Positions 34,089-44,682 of a stretch of 64,000 nucleotides of DNA are shown here, one piece after another. The notes beneath the pieces were generated by a model that was not told the origin of the DNA, did no database searches, and worked only from the letters and a program-made list of their open reading frames with translations. Origin of the DNA: Gammaproteobacteria bacterium RIFCSPHIGHO2_12_FULL_63_22 (GTDB taxonomy: Bacteria; Pseudomonadota; Gammaproteobacteria; Xanthomonadales; Xanthomonadaceae). Location: contig MGYJ01000061.1 of the NCBI GenBank assembly GCA_001801685.1, positions 345,078 through 409,077 on the forward strand, given 5' to 3'. The position numbers and the translations under genes were made by a program. How positions within the stretch are numbered: position 1 is the stretch's first letter; every line of letters begins with the position of its first letter.

Positions 34089-35377
34089 CCCGGGACCCTC
34101 AGGGACCGCGCCACCGCCTCGAGCGGCCGCAGGCCCTGGCCGAACCGCGCCATGTCATGACGATGGGCCGCTAGATCGCTGTAGGCCAGGAACCGCAGGT
34201 CCAGATCCATCACCCGAGTGAAGGCTGGCCGGGCGAACTGTGCCCGAGCCTCGGCCTCCCGGCGGTCCGGCGCGACCAGAAAATAGCGCCCGGCCAAGCC
34301 GTCGGCCGCGCTTAGCGCGAGGTCGAGCATGCGCACAATGCCCGAGTACAGGCTGGTGCTGTGCTCGACTTCGAAGGCGGCCGCAACGCTGCCACTGGGC
34401 TCCAGCCAGAGCACGTCGATCAGCCGGATGGTGTCGATGGCCAGCGAGGCCTCAAGCGTCGCCGGCAAGATGTCCAGGCAGCCTTCGGCCAAGCGGCCAC
34501 CTTCGTATGATCGCCCGCGGTCGTTGGAGGCCACCCACACCTGATAGCCCAGCGCCCGGCCCAAGTCCCGCAACCACCCTTGGACCTGCGTGTGCGAGCG
34601 ATCCTCGGCGGCGTCCGCCAGCCGGCGACGCTCAGTGGCCGCGTCGGCCCGAACTTGGACCAGGTCCGCCTCCCAGCGCGCCCGATCGCTGCCAGGCGAC
34701 AGCAGTGGCAGGCGGCCGCTGCCCACATCGAACAAGAAGCCGGCGATAGCGCCCAGGTCATTGGATAACAGCGGACGGTAGGTGTGGTTCAAGCCCAGTA
34801 CGCCCCGGCGCATCGCCAGGTACTCGTCCCAGCGACCCAACTTGACCCGGGCTCCAGTCACCATGTTGTAGCCGCGAACGATCGCGGTGTTGAACGGCGT
34901 GACCAAGGTCGGGTGCAGGAAATAGAGCAGGTTGGCTGCGGCCGGCCCCAGACCTTTGATGCGGCAGTTGTCCAGCGCCTGGATGGCGCGCAGCACGCCA
35001 GCTTCGTCGTCGCAGCAATCGCAGGCCTGCAGGAAGCGTCCGAACGTGCGCTGGTTGTCCGGGTTCTCGTAGATGTCCGGGATGCGCAGCTTGGGTTTCC
35101 ACAAGAACGCATGGTCGGCGCCCTTGAAGATCTGCCGCTGTTCGGCCACCGCCGAGACGACCGTCTCCAGCGATGAGCCGCGATAGGCGGTCCCGAAGGT
35201 GCCCGCTTCGATCTCTAGCACCACCGCCTGCAGTCCCCGCCGGATCGAGCGGAAGTTCTTTATCCGCTCCTCCCACAGGAACCAGGTGCGGTACGTGCCG
35301 CCGGCGTCCTGGCGCCAGTGCTGGAGCAGGGGCGCCAGATCGGCGGGCGCGGGCGCGTGGGCGAAGTCGGCCGTCAT
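34085..35377 (-). CDS. Putative PD-(D/E)XK nuclease-fold protein, 430 aa
   Basis: Large soluble protein that I cannot place in a named family. Around residues 145-175, RIKGLGPAAANLLYFLHP resembles a helix-hairpin-helix DNA-binding element. The C-terminal 170 residues look like a restriction-endonuclease fold: a helix QVQGWLRDLGRALGYQVW, then IRLIDVLWLEPSGSVAAAFE and VEHSTSLYSGIVRMLDLAL (an aspartate followed by ExE), and a final strand RYFLVAPDR. This order (helix, D, ExE) matches restriction-like nucleases, although the usual catalytic lysine is not obvious. It overlaps a methyltransferase fragment upstream and an AraC gene downstream by ATGA. DNA cleavage is inferred, not shown. Confidence 0.65.
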   Translation of the reverse strand: MTADFAHAPAPADLAPLLQHWRQDAGGTYRTWFLWEERIKNFRSIRRGLQAVVLEIEAGTFGTAYRGSSLETVVSAVAEQRQIFKGADHAFLWKPKLRIPDIYENPDNQRTFGRFLQACDCCDDEAGVLRAIQALDNCRIKGLGPAAANLLYFLHPTLVTPFNTAIVRGYNMVTGARVKLGRWDEYLAMRRGVLGLNHTYRPLLSNDLGAIAGFLFDVGSGRLPLLSPGSDRARWEADLVQVRADAATERRRLADAAEDRSHTQVQGWLRDLGRALGYQVWVASNDRGRSYEGGRLAEGCLDILPATLEASLAIDTIRLIDVLWLEPSGSVAAAFEVEHSTSLYSGIVRMLDLALSAADGLAGRYFLVAPDRREAEARAQFARPAFTRVMDLDLRFLAYSDLAAHRHDMARFGQGLRPLEAVARSLRVPG

Positions 35378-35571
35378 CCGGGAGCCTTACGAGGTCGCTG
35401 CCGCGGCGCAGTCCGGTCGGGCAGCACGATCGTGTAGCGGCGCGCTCGCTGGATGAGCGCCTGTTTGAAACGGCGCTCCCGCGTCGTGGTGCGCGCCACG
35501 GCGTCGCAACAAGACGTAAGCCAGTGGAAGCGCAGCGATGGTACATACTGTTGATTGGCGGGTTTCGGCAT
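35374..35571 (-). pseudogene. N-terminal fragment of a class I methyltransferase
   Basis: From the ATG at 35571 the 65-residue product begins QQYVPSLRFHWLTSCCDAVA and TTTRERRFKQALI, matching the N-terminus of SAM methyltransferases of the type at 32351-33007. It then changes to an Arg/Pro-rich tail (RQRPRKAPG) and stops before the glycine loop that binds SAM. The expected PWYD is SCCD. The stop overlaps the nuclease-like start by ATGA and the start overlaps the acetate kinase stop (TGATG). It looks like a gene cut when the nuclease-AraC segment arrived; it may still serve for translational coupling. Confidence 0.65.
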
Positions 35572-36749
35572 CACGCTTCCTTGGTTGGGAATCGTAACGC
35601 TGACGTGCATCCTTCGCCGAGCGCGATCGCGCCAGCCATTTCCGCCTCTTCATCTATCGATAGAATCATCGTCTTCACTTTCGCTGTCGAGGTCGAGATA
35701 TCAGTGGCGTTGGCTTGGTTCAAACCAGGGTCGACTTCAATTCCCAGCCATTCAAGCTCGGCGGCGACCTGCCGGCGAATCTCAGCGGCGTGTGCGCCGA
35801 TACCACCAGAAAACCCAAGCAGATCGATGCCCCCGATACACGCCGACAACCCGGCGATGGCCTGCGCAACGCCCGTTACGTAGACGTCGATGGCTCGCCG
35901 CGCGCCCTCCGACCCAGAAGCCAGTAGCTTTCGCATGTCACCAGACTCACCGGACAGGCCGCGCAGGCCACTGCCGCGCCAAAGCAGTTGATCAATTTGA
36001 TCGGGAGACATTCCAAGGTCGCGCTGAAGGTGCAGCAGCACACCGGGATCCAATGATCCAGAGCGAGACGCCATGGCGATGCCACCAAGCGGAGTCATGC
36101 CCATTGTCGTGTTTACAGCACAGCCCTCGAATACCGCGCACAAGCTACTACCGCCACCAAGGTGGGCCAATACAACCCGCCGGGTTGCAAGCATTGGTGC
36201 AACGTTTCTTAACTGCCGCATCGCCGACTGGAACGCGAGGCCGTGGAATCCGTACCGCTTCACGCCGCTGGCATACAGTGAGTAGGGGATCGGAAAGACG
36301 CGGTGTTTCTCCGGCATCGTCTGATGCCACGAAGTATCGAAAATGCCGATCTGCCGGGCATTCGGCCACCGCTGGATTGCCGCCTGCACCAGCGCCAGCG
36401 CCGGCGGCTGATGCAGTGGCGCCAGCCGTGACAGCGCCGCCAGTTCGGCCAGCGTCGATTGGGTGAGTTCCGCCGGACCGGGCCGATCTGCGCCGTGCAC
36501 GATTCGGTGGGCGACCACGTCCGGTGTGTCGTGCAACTCCGGCAGTCGTTGCGCCGCCTCAGCGAGGAGCGTGTGAGCGTCATCTTCAAATGCCGCAGCG
36601 GCAGTGTATTTGCTGTCGACGGATGTGCGACCTGTCGGCCGGACAGTCAGGTCCTCGACTGTACCGTTGGCAAGCAACGAATAACTGGCCGCCTTGAGGC
36701 TGGCGGAGCCAAAGTTAAGAGCCAACACGCTGGCACCATTTGAGCTCAT
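35571..36749 (-). CDS. ackA: Acetate kinase
   Basis: Makes ATP and acetate from acetyl phosphate, 392 residues (family about 400). The phosphate-binding motifs are present: LALNFGSASLKA, VVAHRIVHGADRPG, IFDTSWHQTMP, VLAHLGGGSSLCAVFEG and NTTMGMTPLGGIAMASRSG. The N-terminal motif has Ala where NxGSSSxK normally has Ser. The ATG overlaps the UbiB-like gene stop by ATGA. It pairs functionally with the phosphoketolase at 42302, which produces acetyl phosphate. Confidence 0.94.
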   Translation of the reverse strand: MSSNGASVLALNFGSASLKAASYSLLANGTVEDLTVRPTGRTSVDSKYTAAAAFEDDAHTLLAEAAQRLPELHDTPDVVAHRIVHGADRPGPAELTQSTLAELAALSRLAPLHQPPALALVQAAIQRWPNARQIGIFDTSWHQTMPEKHRVFPIPYSLYASGVKRYGFHGLAFQSAMRQLRNVAPMLATRRVVLAHLGGGSSLCAVFEGCAVNTTMGMTPLGGIAMASRSGSLDPGVLLHLQRDLGMSPDQIDQLLWRGSGLRGLSGESGDMRKLLASGSEGARRAIDVYVTGVAQAIAGLSACIGGIDLLGFSGGIGAHAAEIRRQVAAELEWLGIEVDPGLNQANATDISTSTAKVKTMILSIDEEAEMAGAIALGEGCTSALRFPTKEA

Positions 36750-38347
36750 AGCCGCCCCGAACGCGCGATCGCCAAAATCAGCCGTAGCGACAACAGCAAC
36801 GCAATCGCATAGGCCACCACGGCGAATATCGGAACATCGCCCCAGATGCGCGGACCGGCGCTGTGCAGCATCAATAGCGAGCCGGCAACGTAGAGCCCAA
36901 GGGTCACCAGCGCCAAGGACAGGCGGTTTCCTGTGCGACCCAGGTGCAATTCCAGTTCCTCCAGGCCGCGATGATGCATCGACAGATTCAGCCGGCCATC
37001 TTCGTTCTGCGCTTGCCGAAGCAAGTCGGCGACCAGGCCCGGCAGCGCGTTCGCGGTGCGTACCAAGCGCTGGGTCAGGGGGCGCTTGCCCCCGGTCCGC
37101 CTGACCTGGTCGAAGGCCGCCGCCAGCGACTCGCGGCGCTGCTCGAGCGCGGCAAGCAGGTCAAAGCCAGGGTCCAGGGCGCGGATGGTGTTCTCCGCCA
37201 GGAACAACGTGCGCAGCAGGACCAGCAGATGACGCGGCAAGCGGAAATTATCGCCGCGACCCAGTCGCGCAATTCGCCATATTGTTTCTGCCAGCGACCA
37301 TTGCGACAGGGGCAGGGTGGATAGCTCGTCCAGGATTTCGCTGATCGCACGCGTGTACTCGCGGCGATCCAGGGGCGGTGTGAGGAATTCCAGTGCCATC
37401 GCCGCGTCCAGGGCGCCCTCGGCATCGGCGTAGGATACTGCTTCGATCAGCAGGGCCAACGCGCGCCGCGCCGCCGGGTCCAGGTAGCCAATGGTGCCGA
37501 AGTCGTGGAAGCACAGCCGGCCATCAGCCATCAGGAACAGGTTGCCCGGATGGGGATCGCCGTGGAAGACGCCCGCGGCGAATAGCTGGCGCAGGTATGC
37601 ATCCAATATCTGGCGAGCAACGACAGCGCCTCGTTCGGTGCCAAACTCGTCGGAAACAGGAGCGCCACGACTGAATTCCTGTATCAGGACACTTGGAGAT
37701 GCGTATGGTTCGACGAGCTGAGGCATGGTGAGGGAAGGGTCGTCCGCGATCGCCGTCGACAGGCGCCGGACGTTCCTTGCCTCGTGTTCCAGGTCGATTT
37801 CCCCATGCAGTTGTGCGCCGAGTTCATCGATCAGCTCAAGCGGACGCTGTCGCCGCAGCCCCGGCGCCAGCGACTGTGCGACCCAGATCACGCGTCTGAG
37901 CAGCCTCAGGTCGGTCGTGACCTGCGTGACTATGCCGGGACGACGCACTTTCACTGCCACGTCGGTACCGTCGTGCAATTGCGCGCGGTGGACTTGGGCT
38001 ACCGAGGCGGCGGCGAACGGCGTGCGCGAGAAGTCGACGAATAGGGTGTCGAGAGGCTGTCCGAACGCGGCCTCGATCGCGCCGACAGCGAGGTCCGGGC
38101 TGAAGGGCGGCACGCGGCTCTGGAGTTTCTCCAATTCCTCCCGATATCCAGGCGGCAGGACGTCACGCCGCAGGCTCAAGCCCTGGCCGAGCTTTACGAA
38201 GGTGGTGCCGAGTTGCTCGAGCGTTGAGCGCAGCCGCCCGGGCAATTGTTCCGGCGATTTGCGATGCAAGCGGAACCACGCCCACGCAAATCCAGAGAGT
38301 GCGAAGGCAATCTCCAGGCTACGCGGGAGTTTATGACGGCTGTCCAT
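36746..38347 (-). CDS. ABC1/UbiB-family atypical kinase
   Basis: Membrane-anchored atypical protein kinase-like protein of 533 residues from the ATG at 38347 (AGGA upstream); the track start is further out. Signatures are the KxGQ motif FVKLGQGLSLRRDVLPPGY, the Ala-rich loop AAASVAQVHRAQL, VAVKVRRPGI, FHGDPHPGNLFL and the metal-binding DFGTIGYLD. Two C-terminal hydrophobic helices anchor it. UbiB/ADCK proteins are ATPases needed for quinone or other lipid handling. Here it heads the operon with acetate kinase rather than ubi genes, so its partner is unknown. Confidence 0.9.
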   Translation of the reverse strand: MDSRHKLPRSLEIAFALSGFAWAWFRLHRKSPEQLPGRLRSTLEQLGTTFVKLGQGLSLRRDVLPPGYREELEKLQSRVPPFSPDLAVGAIEAAFGQPLDTLFVDFSRTPFAAASVAQVHRAQLHDGTDVAVKVRRPGIVTQVTTDLRLLRRVIWVAQSLAPGLRRQRPLELIDELGAQLHGEIDLEHEARNVRRLSTAIADDPSLTMPQLVEPYASPSVLIQEFSRGAPVSDEFGTERGAVVARQILDAYLRQLFAAGVFHGDPHPGNLFLMADGRLCFHDFGTIGYLDPAARRALALLIEAVSYADAEGALDAAMALEFLTPPLDRREYTRAISEILDELSTLPLSQWSLAETIWRIARLGRGDNFRLPRHLLVLLRTLFLAENTIRALDPGFDLLAALEQRRESLAAAFDQVRRTGGKRPLTQRLVRTANALPGLVADLLRQAQNEDGRLNLSMHHRGLEELELHLGRTGNRLSLALVTLGLYVAGSLLMLHSAGPRIWGDVPIFAVVAYAIALLLSLRLILAIARSGRL

Positions 38348-38403
38348 GACGTATCCTATGTCAACTCCACCATTATTCTGTCCGCGAGCGCGCCCTGGTC
38401 CGC

Positions 38404-39762
38404 ATGTCCGCAAATCCCGAAAAGGTGCGCCGGAGCATCCGGAATCGGCTTTTTTGGCTGGTGATTGTCATGCTGATCGCCAGCATTCCTGTGTTGCTGT
38501 TTGCCATGGTCGGGCTGCCACACGTGTTCCGGAGTGCGCACGTGCGCGACGTCGTCGCGCTCGAGGCGGGCGGGCAAGCCCCTGGCGTCGCTTCGGCGCA
38601 TTTCGCGCCCGCTTTTGCCTTGTTGGCCGGCACCCCGTTGACGGCGGGCAACGCGGTGGAAGTGTTGGCAAACGGCGACGCGACATTTCCGCGCCTGTGG
38701 GTTGACCTTCGCTCGGCCCGGCACTCGATCACGGTGCAAATGTACTACGCCGGGCCGGGCAAGGTCGCCGACCGTGTGTCCAGCATCCTCATCGAGCGCG
38801 CCCGTGCCGGCGTCGACGTGTTCTTCCTCCACGACGCCTTCGGAACGCAGGATTTGCCGCCAAGCTATTTCGAGGAATTGCGTGCGGGCGGGATCCACGT
38901 GGCCGTATTCCGCCCGGTTCGCTGGCACACCTTGGATCGATCGAACCACCGATTGCACGTACGCGGCATCGTTATCGACGGTGCAACTGCCTACACCGGG
39001 GGCTTCGGCTTCGACGACCAGTGGCTGGGCGACGGCAAGCGTCCGCAGCAATGGCGCGAGACCAACGTACGATTCGCCGGGCCGGCTGTTGAGCAACTGC
39101 AGGCCGCTTTCACCGCCAATTGGGCCGAAGCAACCGGGCAGCTGCTGACTGGTGAACGGCTTCTCCCGCCCGACGGCGTGGCGGTCACCACTACGGGAAG
39201 TGCGGCCGCTGGTTCGGACGCCGCGCTTGTGTACAGCCCGCCTCTGGAGGGCAGCACGACGGCGGAGCGGCTCATCGCGCTTTCCATCGCCAGTGCGCGG
39301 CAGCGCCTTTACATCGCCAACGCCTATTTCGTTCCAGACGCGGACTTCCTGCAGTTGTTGGTCGACGCCGCGGGGCGTGGCGTGGACGTTCGCTTGCTGA
39401 CTAGCGGCGCCTACACAGACGTCAAAACGACCCGGCTTGCCGGTCGAAGTCGTTACGCGGTCCTGCTCGCGGCGGGGGTACGCATCTATGAGTACCGGCC
39501 GACAAACATGCACGCCAAGACTTTCGTCGTGGACGGCGAGTGGACGGTCATCGGCACAATGAACTTCGACAACCGCTCCATGGCCTACAACAACGAGGTC
39601 GCACTGGTGGTGCTCGACGGCAGAGTCGGCGAAAGCATGGAATCGATGTTCCTCGACGACCTTCGACGCGCGGACGAAATTCAGCCAGGGGAGTTCAGCA
39701 CGCGGTCGCGCGGGCAACGCTTGCTCGAGCGGGCGGCGAACGTCGTGGCGAGTCTGCTGTAA
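38404..39762 (+). CDS. Phospholipase D-family cardiolipin synthase-like protein
   Basis: Membrane-associated phosphatidyltransferase of 452 residues with an N-terminal helix (LFWLVIVMLIASIPVLLFAM) and two PLD domains. The second HKD motif is canonical (MHAKTFVVDGEWTVIGTMNFDNRS); in the first the lysine is replaced by arginine (LHVRGIVIDGATAYTGGF). ClsB/ClsC-type cardiolipin synthases have this size and layout. It is divergent from the UbiB-like gene with only 56 bp between the starts and is convergent with the cation ATPase gene. Altered membrane lipids fit the stress context. Confidence 0.88.
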   Translation: MSANPEKVRRSIRNRLFWLVIVMLIASIPVLLFAMVGLPHVFRSAHVRDVVALEAGGQAPGVASAHFAPAFALLAGTPLTAGNAVEVLANGDATFPRLWVDLRSARHSITVQMYYAGPGKVADRVSSILIERARAGVDVFFLHDAFGTQDLPPSYFEELRAGGIHVAVFRPVRWHTLDRSNHRLHVRGIVIDGATAYTGGFGFDDQWLGDGKRPQQWRETNVRFAGPAVEQLQAAFTANWAEATGQLLTGERLLPPDGVAVTTTGSAAAGSDAALVYSPPLEGSTTAERLIALSIASARQRLYIANAYFVPDADFLQLLVDAAGRGVDVRLLTSGAYTDVKTTRLAGRSRYAVLLAAGVRIYEYRPTNMHAKTFVVDGEWTVIGTMNFDNRSMAYNNEVALVVLDGRVGESMESMFLDDLRRADEIQPGEFSTRSRGQRLLERAANVVASLL

Positions 39763-39770
39763 TACTTCTT

Positions 39771-42314
39771 TCACGACGTGGCCGCCAGGCGATCGCGCCA
39801 GCGTGACTTCAAGACTTCGAGAACAACCAGGACGACGAGGCCGGCGCCAAGCCCCAGCGCGAGATCGTCTACGTGCAGTGGACCGAAACGGAATAGTTCA
39901 CGCGCCCACGGCGACAGCAGCGTCAGGCCCAGGATGGCGCTTATGGCAAGCAGCACCCAGAGCAGCGCCGGATTTGGCCGGCGTAGCGCGGTCAGCAGCG
40001 AGGTAGTGAAAGACCGGTTGACGAAGATCAGGCTGACGATGGTCAGCACCAGTGAAAAGAAGGTCAGCGCCCGTACTTCTGCCTCGGGCATGCCGAAGCG
40101 GAGCGCTCCGAGGAAGATGACGACAACGACCAGGAGCGCCACGGTGCCCTGTACGAGGCTCCAGCCGATCAAGGCAGCCGAGAACAATGGCTCGGTCGGG
40201 CTCCGCGGCGGCCGACGCATGACATTGTCCTCCTCGGTTTCCGCTTCGAAGACCAGCGAAGACACCGGATCGATCACCATCTCCAGGAATGCGATGTGCA
40301 TCGGCCCGAACAGGATCGGCAGGCCGAACAGCAGCGGCAGCAGCGCGAGTCCGGCAATGGGCACGTGCACGGAGAAAATGAAGCCCATCGCCTTGCGAAG
40401 GTTGTCGTAGATGCGGCGTCCCAGGCGGACCGACTTGACGATCGAGCCAAAGTCATCGTCCAGCAGCACAATGGCCGAGGCCTCGCGCGCGACGTCGGTG
40501 CCGCGTCCACCCATGGCGATGCCGATGTGCGCCGCCTTGAGCGAGGGCGCGTCGTTGACGCCATCGCCGGTCATCGCCACGATCTGACCGCTGCGCTTGA
40601 GCGCCGTGACAATCCGAAGTTTCTGCTCCGGCATGATCCGCGCGAACACGGTTGCGCTGCGCACGCGCAGGGCCAACTCTGCATCGCTGAGCTGCTCCAG
40701 TTGGCCGCCGGTCACCAGGTCTTCGGTCTGGAGTCCTGCTTGGTCGGCGATGGCCCGGGCGGTCGCCGGATAGTCTCCTGTGATCATGAGCACCTGGATG
40801 CCCGCCGAGCGGCATTCAGCCACGGCCTCCGGCACGCTTGAACGCAACGGATCGGCCAGGCCGACGAGGCCGAGGAACTCGAATGCGAATTCCTGCTGTG
40901 AGTCCGGCCAGGGCTGCCCGGCGAAGGTGGCGCGCGCAACGCCCAGCACGCGAAGTCCTTGCGCGGCCATCGCGTCTACGGCCTTGGTTAGCGCAGCGAG
41001 GTCTGCCTCGCCGTGGTGGCAAAGCCGGAAGATGGCCTCCGGTGCGCCCTTGGCGGCGATCACGAACTCTTGGCCACCTTCGACGGTCTGCCAGGCCTGC
41101 GACATGGCGAGTAGGTCGGGACGAAGCCCGTACGCGTGCACTAGCTTCCACCCGGCTTCTGGCAGGCGTCCGCCCTGCGCGGGCTGCCCCCGCGCAAGCT
41201 CATGGAACGCCCTCTCCATAGGGTCGATGGGTACCTGCGCACTGGCGAGAATCCCGAACCCGAGCACGCGGTTGAAGATCGGCGGCATTGGCGCACCGGA
41301 CCCATCGCCGGGTCTGAAGACTTCACCGCCCTTCAGCCGCAGTTCGGCGATCGACATCCGGTTCTCGGTGAGCGTGCCGGTCTTGTCCGTGCACAACACG
41401 GTGGCGGAGCCGAGCGCTTCGATGGCTGCAGCGCGTCGCGTCAGCACCCGCGCCTGTGAAATCCGCCAGGCGCCCATCGCCATGAACACGGTGAGGACGA
41501 CGGGCAACTCCTCCGGCAGCATCGCCATCCCGAGGGCGATGCCGCCGAGCAGTGCGTCCAGCCAGCTTCCCCGCAGTGTGCCGTAGAGCAGCACCGCGAG
41601 GATACTGACGGATCCTCCAGCCAGCGCAAAGATTCGTACCAGCCGTTGTGTTTGTGCCCTTAGCCTGGACGGCTCGGGCTCCAGCAGGCTGAGGGACTGG
41701 CCGATCTTGCCAATTTCGCTCAACTTGCCGGTGGCCAGCACCTCGCCGACGCCCGTCCCGCGTACGACCAGGGAACCGGAGAACACATTCGGAAGGTCAT
41801 CGCCGCCTGGCCTGCGCGTTATCGGTGGCCCGGCGTCGCTGCTGGCGATCTTCCGCACGGGCACCGACTCACCCGTCAGCAGGGACTCGTCCGTTTGTAG
41901 GTCCTGGCTTTCCAGCAACACCGCGTCCGCCGGGACGCGGTCGCCCTCGGCGAGCACGATGAGATCGCCACGCACGACTTCGCGGCCGGCGATGCGTTTG
42001 CGCTGACCGTCGCGGATGACCAGTGCCCGGGGACTGGTAAGGTCGCGCAGTGCCTCGAGCACTCGTTCCGTGCGGGACTCCTGCACGACGGTGATCACAA
42101 CGGAAAAGGTTGCGAAGGCGAGCAGGATTAGAGCGTCCTGCAAGTCCCCGATGGCGAGGTAGACGGCGCCGCCGCCGAGCAGGAGCGCGAGCATCGGTTC
42201 GCGCAGGACCTCGGAGACGATTCGAAGCGGCGTGCGCCGATCTGGCCGGGGCAGCTCGTTGTACCCTTCGCTTTGCCGTCTGGCTTGCGCGTCTGCCTCG
42301 GTCAGGCCCGGCAT
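39771..42314 (-). CDS. P2-type cation-transporting ATPase
   Basis: P-type ATPase of 847 residues of the Ca2+/H+-type layout: N-terminal [51 protein letters not shown] in helix 4, [12 protein letters not shown], and [20 protein letters not shown]. Helix 6 has [16 protein letters not shown] in place of the classical calcium-pump residues, so the ion cannot be named. The ATG overlaps the phosphoketolase stop by 13 bp, so the two are coupled. Maintaining ion or pH balance during fermentation is a reasonable inference. Confidence 0.9.
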   Translation of the reverse strand: MPGLTEADAQARRQSEGYNELPRPDRRTPLRIVSEVLREPMLALLLGGGAVYLAIGDLQDALILLAFATFSVVITVVQESRTERVLEALRDLTSPRALVIRDGQRKRIAGREVVRGDLIVLAEGDRVPADAVLLESQDLQTDESLLTGESVPVRKIASSDAGPPITRRPGGDDLPNVFSGSLVVRGTGVGEVLATGKLSEIGKIGQSLSLLEPEPSRLRAQTQRLVRIFALAGGSVSILAVLLYGTLRGSWLDALLGGIALGMAMLPEELPVVLTVFMAMGAWRISQARVLTRRAAAIEALGSATVLCTDKTGTLTENRMSIAELRLKGGEVFRPGDGSGAPMPPIFNRVLGFGILASAQVPIDPMERAFHELARGQPAQGGRLPEAGWKLVHAYGLRPDLLAMSQAWQTVEGGQEFVIAAKGAPEAIFRLCHHGEADLAALTKAVDAMAAQGLRVLGVARATFAGQPWPDSQQEFAFEFLGLVGLADPLRSSVPEAVAECRSAGIQVLMITGDYPATARAIADQAGLQTEDLVTGGQLEQLSDAELALRVRSATVFARIMPEQKLRIVTALKRSGQIVAMTGDGVNDAPSLKAAHIGIAMGGRGTDVAREASAIVLLDDDFGSIVKSVRLGRRIYDNLRKAMGFIFSVHVPIAGLALLPLLFGLPILFGPMHIAFLEMVIDPVSSLVFEAETEEDNVMRRPPRSPTEPLFSAALIGWSLVQGTVALLVVVVIFLGALRFGMPEAEVRALTFFSLVLTIVSLIFVNRSFTTSLLTALRRPNPALLWVLLAISAILGLTLLSPWARELFRFGPLHVDDLALGLGAGLVVLVVLEVLKSRWRDRLAATS

Positions 42315-44674
42315 CCGGAATCCCAGCGCCAGTCGCGGATCTCGGGCATGTCGTCGCCGTGAAGCTCGATGTAGCGCCTGTGCTCGAGCAGCTTGCTGCG
42401 GATGAACTCCGTCAGCTCGGTGCCGCGTTCGCCCAGCCCTTCGACCCGTTCGATCACGGCCTGCGCCAGATGGAAGCGGTCGAGGCGGTTCAACACACCC
42501 ATGTCGAAGGGCGTCGTCGTTGTTCCCTCCTCGTTGTAGCCCCGAACGTGGAAATTGACGTGGTTGCTTCGGCTGTACGTGAGCCGATGGATGAGCGAAG
42601 GGTAGCCGTGGTAGGCGAAGATAACGGGTTTATCCGTGGTGAAGAGAGCATCGAAAGCGGGGTCTTCCAGGCCATGAGGATGCTCGCTCGAAGGCTGCAG
42701 CGTCATCAAATCGACGACGTTGATGACGCGAATCTTCAACTCCGGCAGGTGCTCACGCAGCAAGTCGACCGCCGCGAGCGTTTCCAGCGTCGGAACGTCT
42801 CCGCAGCACGCCATCACCACATCAGGCTCGCCTCCCATGTCGTTGCTGGCCCAGCACCATATTCCCAAGCCCGCGGCGCAATGCTTGACAGCCTCGTCCA
42901 TATCGAGCCACTGCGGGGCGGGCTGTTTGCCCGCGACGATAACGTTGACGTAGTGGCGGCTGCGCAGGCAGTGGTCAGTGACTGAAAGCAGGGTGTTGGC
43001 GTCGGGCGGCAGATAGACGCGAATCACGTCTGCCTTCTTGTTGACCACGTGATCGATAAAGCCCGGATCCTGATGACTAAAGCCGTTTTGATCCTGCCGC
43101 CAGACGTGTGATGTGAGCAAATAGTTTAGCGATGCGATCGGGTGCCGCCAGGCGAGACCTCTGGTGACCTTGAGCCACTTCGCATGCTGGTTGAACATGG
43201 AATCGACGATGTGCACGAACGCTTCATAGCACGAGAAGAAGCCGTGGCGACCGGTTAGCAGGTAGCCTTCCAGCCAGCCCTGGCACAGGTGCTCGCTCAG
43301 CACCTCCATGACCCGGCCGTCCGGCGAAATCTCGGTATCGGCCGTGGTCACCTCGCCGGTGAATACCCGGTCGGTGACTTCGAACACCGCGCCCAAGCGA
43401 TTGGATGCGGTTTCGTCAGGACCGAAAATCCGGAAATTCTCTTGTTTCAGATTGAGCTTCATCACGTCGCGCAGAAAGTTGCCGGTCACGCGGGTGGCTT
43501 CAGCCGACACAGATCCGGGGCTTGGCACATCGACGGCGTACTCGCGAAAGTCCGGCATTTGCAGATCCACCAACAGTCCGCCGCCGTTGGCATGCGGATT
43601 GGCGCCCATGCGACGCTCGCCCTTGGGTGCAAGCTCGGCCAGCTCCGCGATCAGCTTGCCATTGGCATCGAACAGTTCTTCAGGGCGATAGCTTTTCATC
43701 CATTGCTCAAGCAACCTCAGGTGATCCGGATTGCCGGCGAGATTGGCCAACGGCACCTGATGCGAGCGCCACGACCCTTCGATTTTCAGTCCGTCGACCA
43801 CCTTTGGCCCAGTCCAGCCTTTCGGCGTGCGCATCACGATCATTGGCCATTTCGGTCGTTCATGTTCCTCGCCCGTGCGAGCGTTGGACTGAATGCTGCG
43901 AATCGCTGCGATGACGAGATCCAGTGTCGAAGCCATCGCCTGGTGGACCGTGTCGGGGTCCTCACCTTCGACGAAATAGGGCTCATATCCGTAGCCGCGG
44001 AAAAGCTGCTCAAGTTCTTCGTGACTCACCCGACCGAGCACCGTCGGGCTGGCGATCTTGTAGCCGTTCAAGTGAAGGATCGGCAGCACGGCACCGTCGC
44101 GCGCCGCGTTGAGGAACTTGTTCGAATGCCAGCTCGCTGCGAGCGGCCCCGTTTCGGCTTCGCCGTCACCCACCACACAGGCAACGACGAGGTTCGGGTT
44201 GTCGAATGCCGCGCCATACGCGTGCATCAGCGAGTAGCCGAGTTCTCCGCCCTCGTTGATCGATCCGGGAACTTCGGGGGACACATGGCTGGGAATTCCG
44301 CCCGGAAACGAGAACTGCTTGAACAGCTTCTGCATTCCCACCGCATCCTGCGAAACCTCGGGATAAATCTCGCTGTAGGTGCCCTCGAGATAGGTATTCG
44401 CCACCAAACCCGGTCCGCCGTGGCCAGGGCCGATCACGCAAATCATATTCAGGTCGTACTGCTTGATGACGCGGTTCAGATGCACGTAGATGAAGTTGAG
44501 GCCTGGCGTCGTCCCCCAGTGACCCAACAGGCGCGGCTTGATGTGCTCAAGGGAAAGCGGGACCCTGAGCAGCGGGTTGTCGAAGAGATAAATCTGGCCG
44601 ACCGACAGATAATTCGCGGCACGCCAATAGGAATTCATCTTCACAAGAAGGTCGGGCGCAAGGGGCGTAGTCAT
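42302..44674 (-). CDS. xfp: Phosphoketolase (xylulose-5-P/fructose-6-P)
   Basis: Thiamine diphosphate enzyme of 790 residues that cleaves xylulose-5-phosphate (and often fructose-6-phosphate) to acetyl phosphate. Family signatures are [47 protein letters not shown], the ThDP site [21 protein letters not shown] and [14 protein letters not shown]. The C-terminal WRWDSGC is near the usual end. It sits 8 bp after phosphoglucomutase and overlaps the cation ATPase. Together with acetate kinase it gives ATP without respiration. Confidence 0.95.
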   Translation of the reverse strand: MTTPLAPDLLVKMNSYWRAANYLSVGQIYLFDNPLLRVPLSLEHIKPRLLGHWGTTPGLNFIYVHLNRVIKQYDLNMICVIGPGHGGPGLVANTYLEGTYSEIYPEVSQDAVGMQKLFKQFSFPGGIPSHVSPEVPGSINEGGELGYSLMHAYGAAFDNPNLVVACVVGDGEAETGPLAASWHSNKFLNAARDGAVLPILHLNGYKIASPTVLGRVSHEELEQLFRGYGYEPYFVEGEDPDTVHQAMASTLDLVIAAIRSIQSNARTGEEHERPKWPMIVMRTPKGWTGPKVVDGLKIEGSWRSHQVPLANLAGNPDHLRLLEQWMKSYRPEELFDANGKLIAELAELAPKGERRMGANPHANGGGLLVDLQMPDFREYAVDVPSPGSVSAEATRVTGNFLRDVMKLNLKQENFRIFGPDETASNRLGAVFEVTDRVFTGEVTTADTEISPDGRVMEVLSEHLCQGWLEGYLLTGRHGFFSCYEAFVHIVDSMFNQHAKWLKVTRGLAWRHPIASLNYLLTSHVWRQDQNGFSHQDPGFIDHVVNKKADVIRVYLPPDANTLLSVTDHCLRSRHYVNVIVAGKQPAPQWLDMDEAVKHCAAGLGIWCWASNDMGGEPDVVMACCGDVPTLETLAAVDLLREHLPELKIRVINVVDLMTLQPSSEHPHGLEDPAFDALFTTDKPVIFAYHGYPSLIHRLTYSRSNHVNFHVRGYNEEGTTTTPFDMGVLNRLDRFHLAQAVIERVEGLGERGTELTEFIRSKLLEHRRYIELHGDDMPEIRDWRWDSGCRA

Positions 44675-44682
44675 GGTGACTC

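Noticed and set aside
34758-35546. 262-aa minus-strand ORF overlapping the nuclease-like gene in another frame
   Set aside because: Arg/Gly/Pro-rich frame shadow; the 430-aa frame has hydrophobic core and fold-like patterns and matched overlaps with its neighbours.
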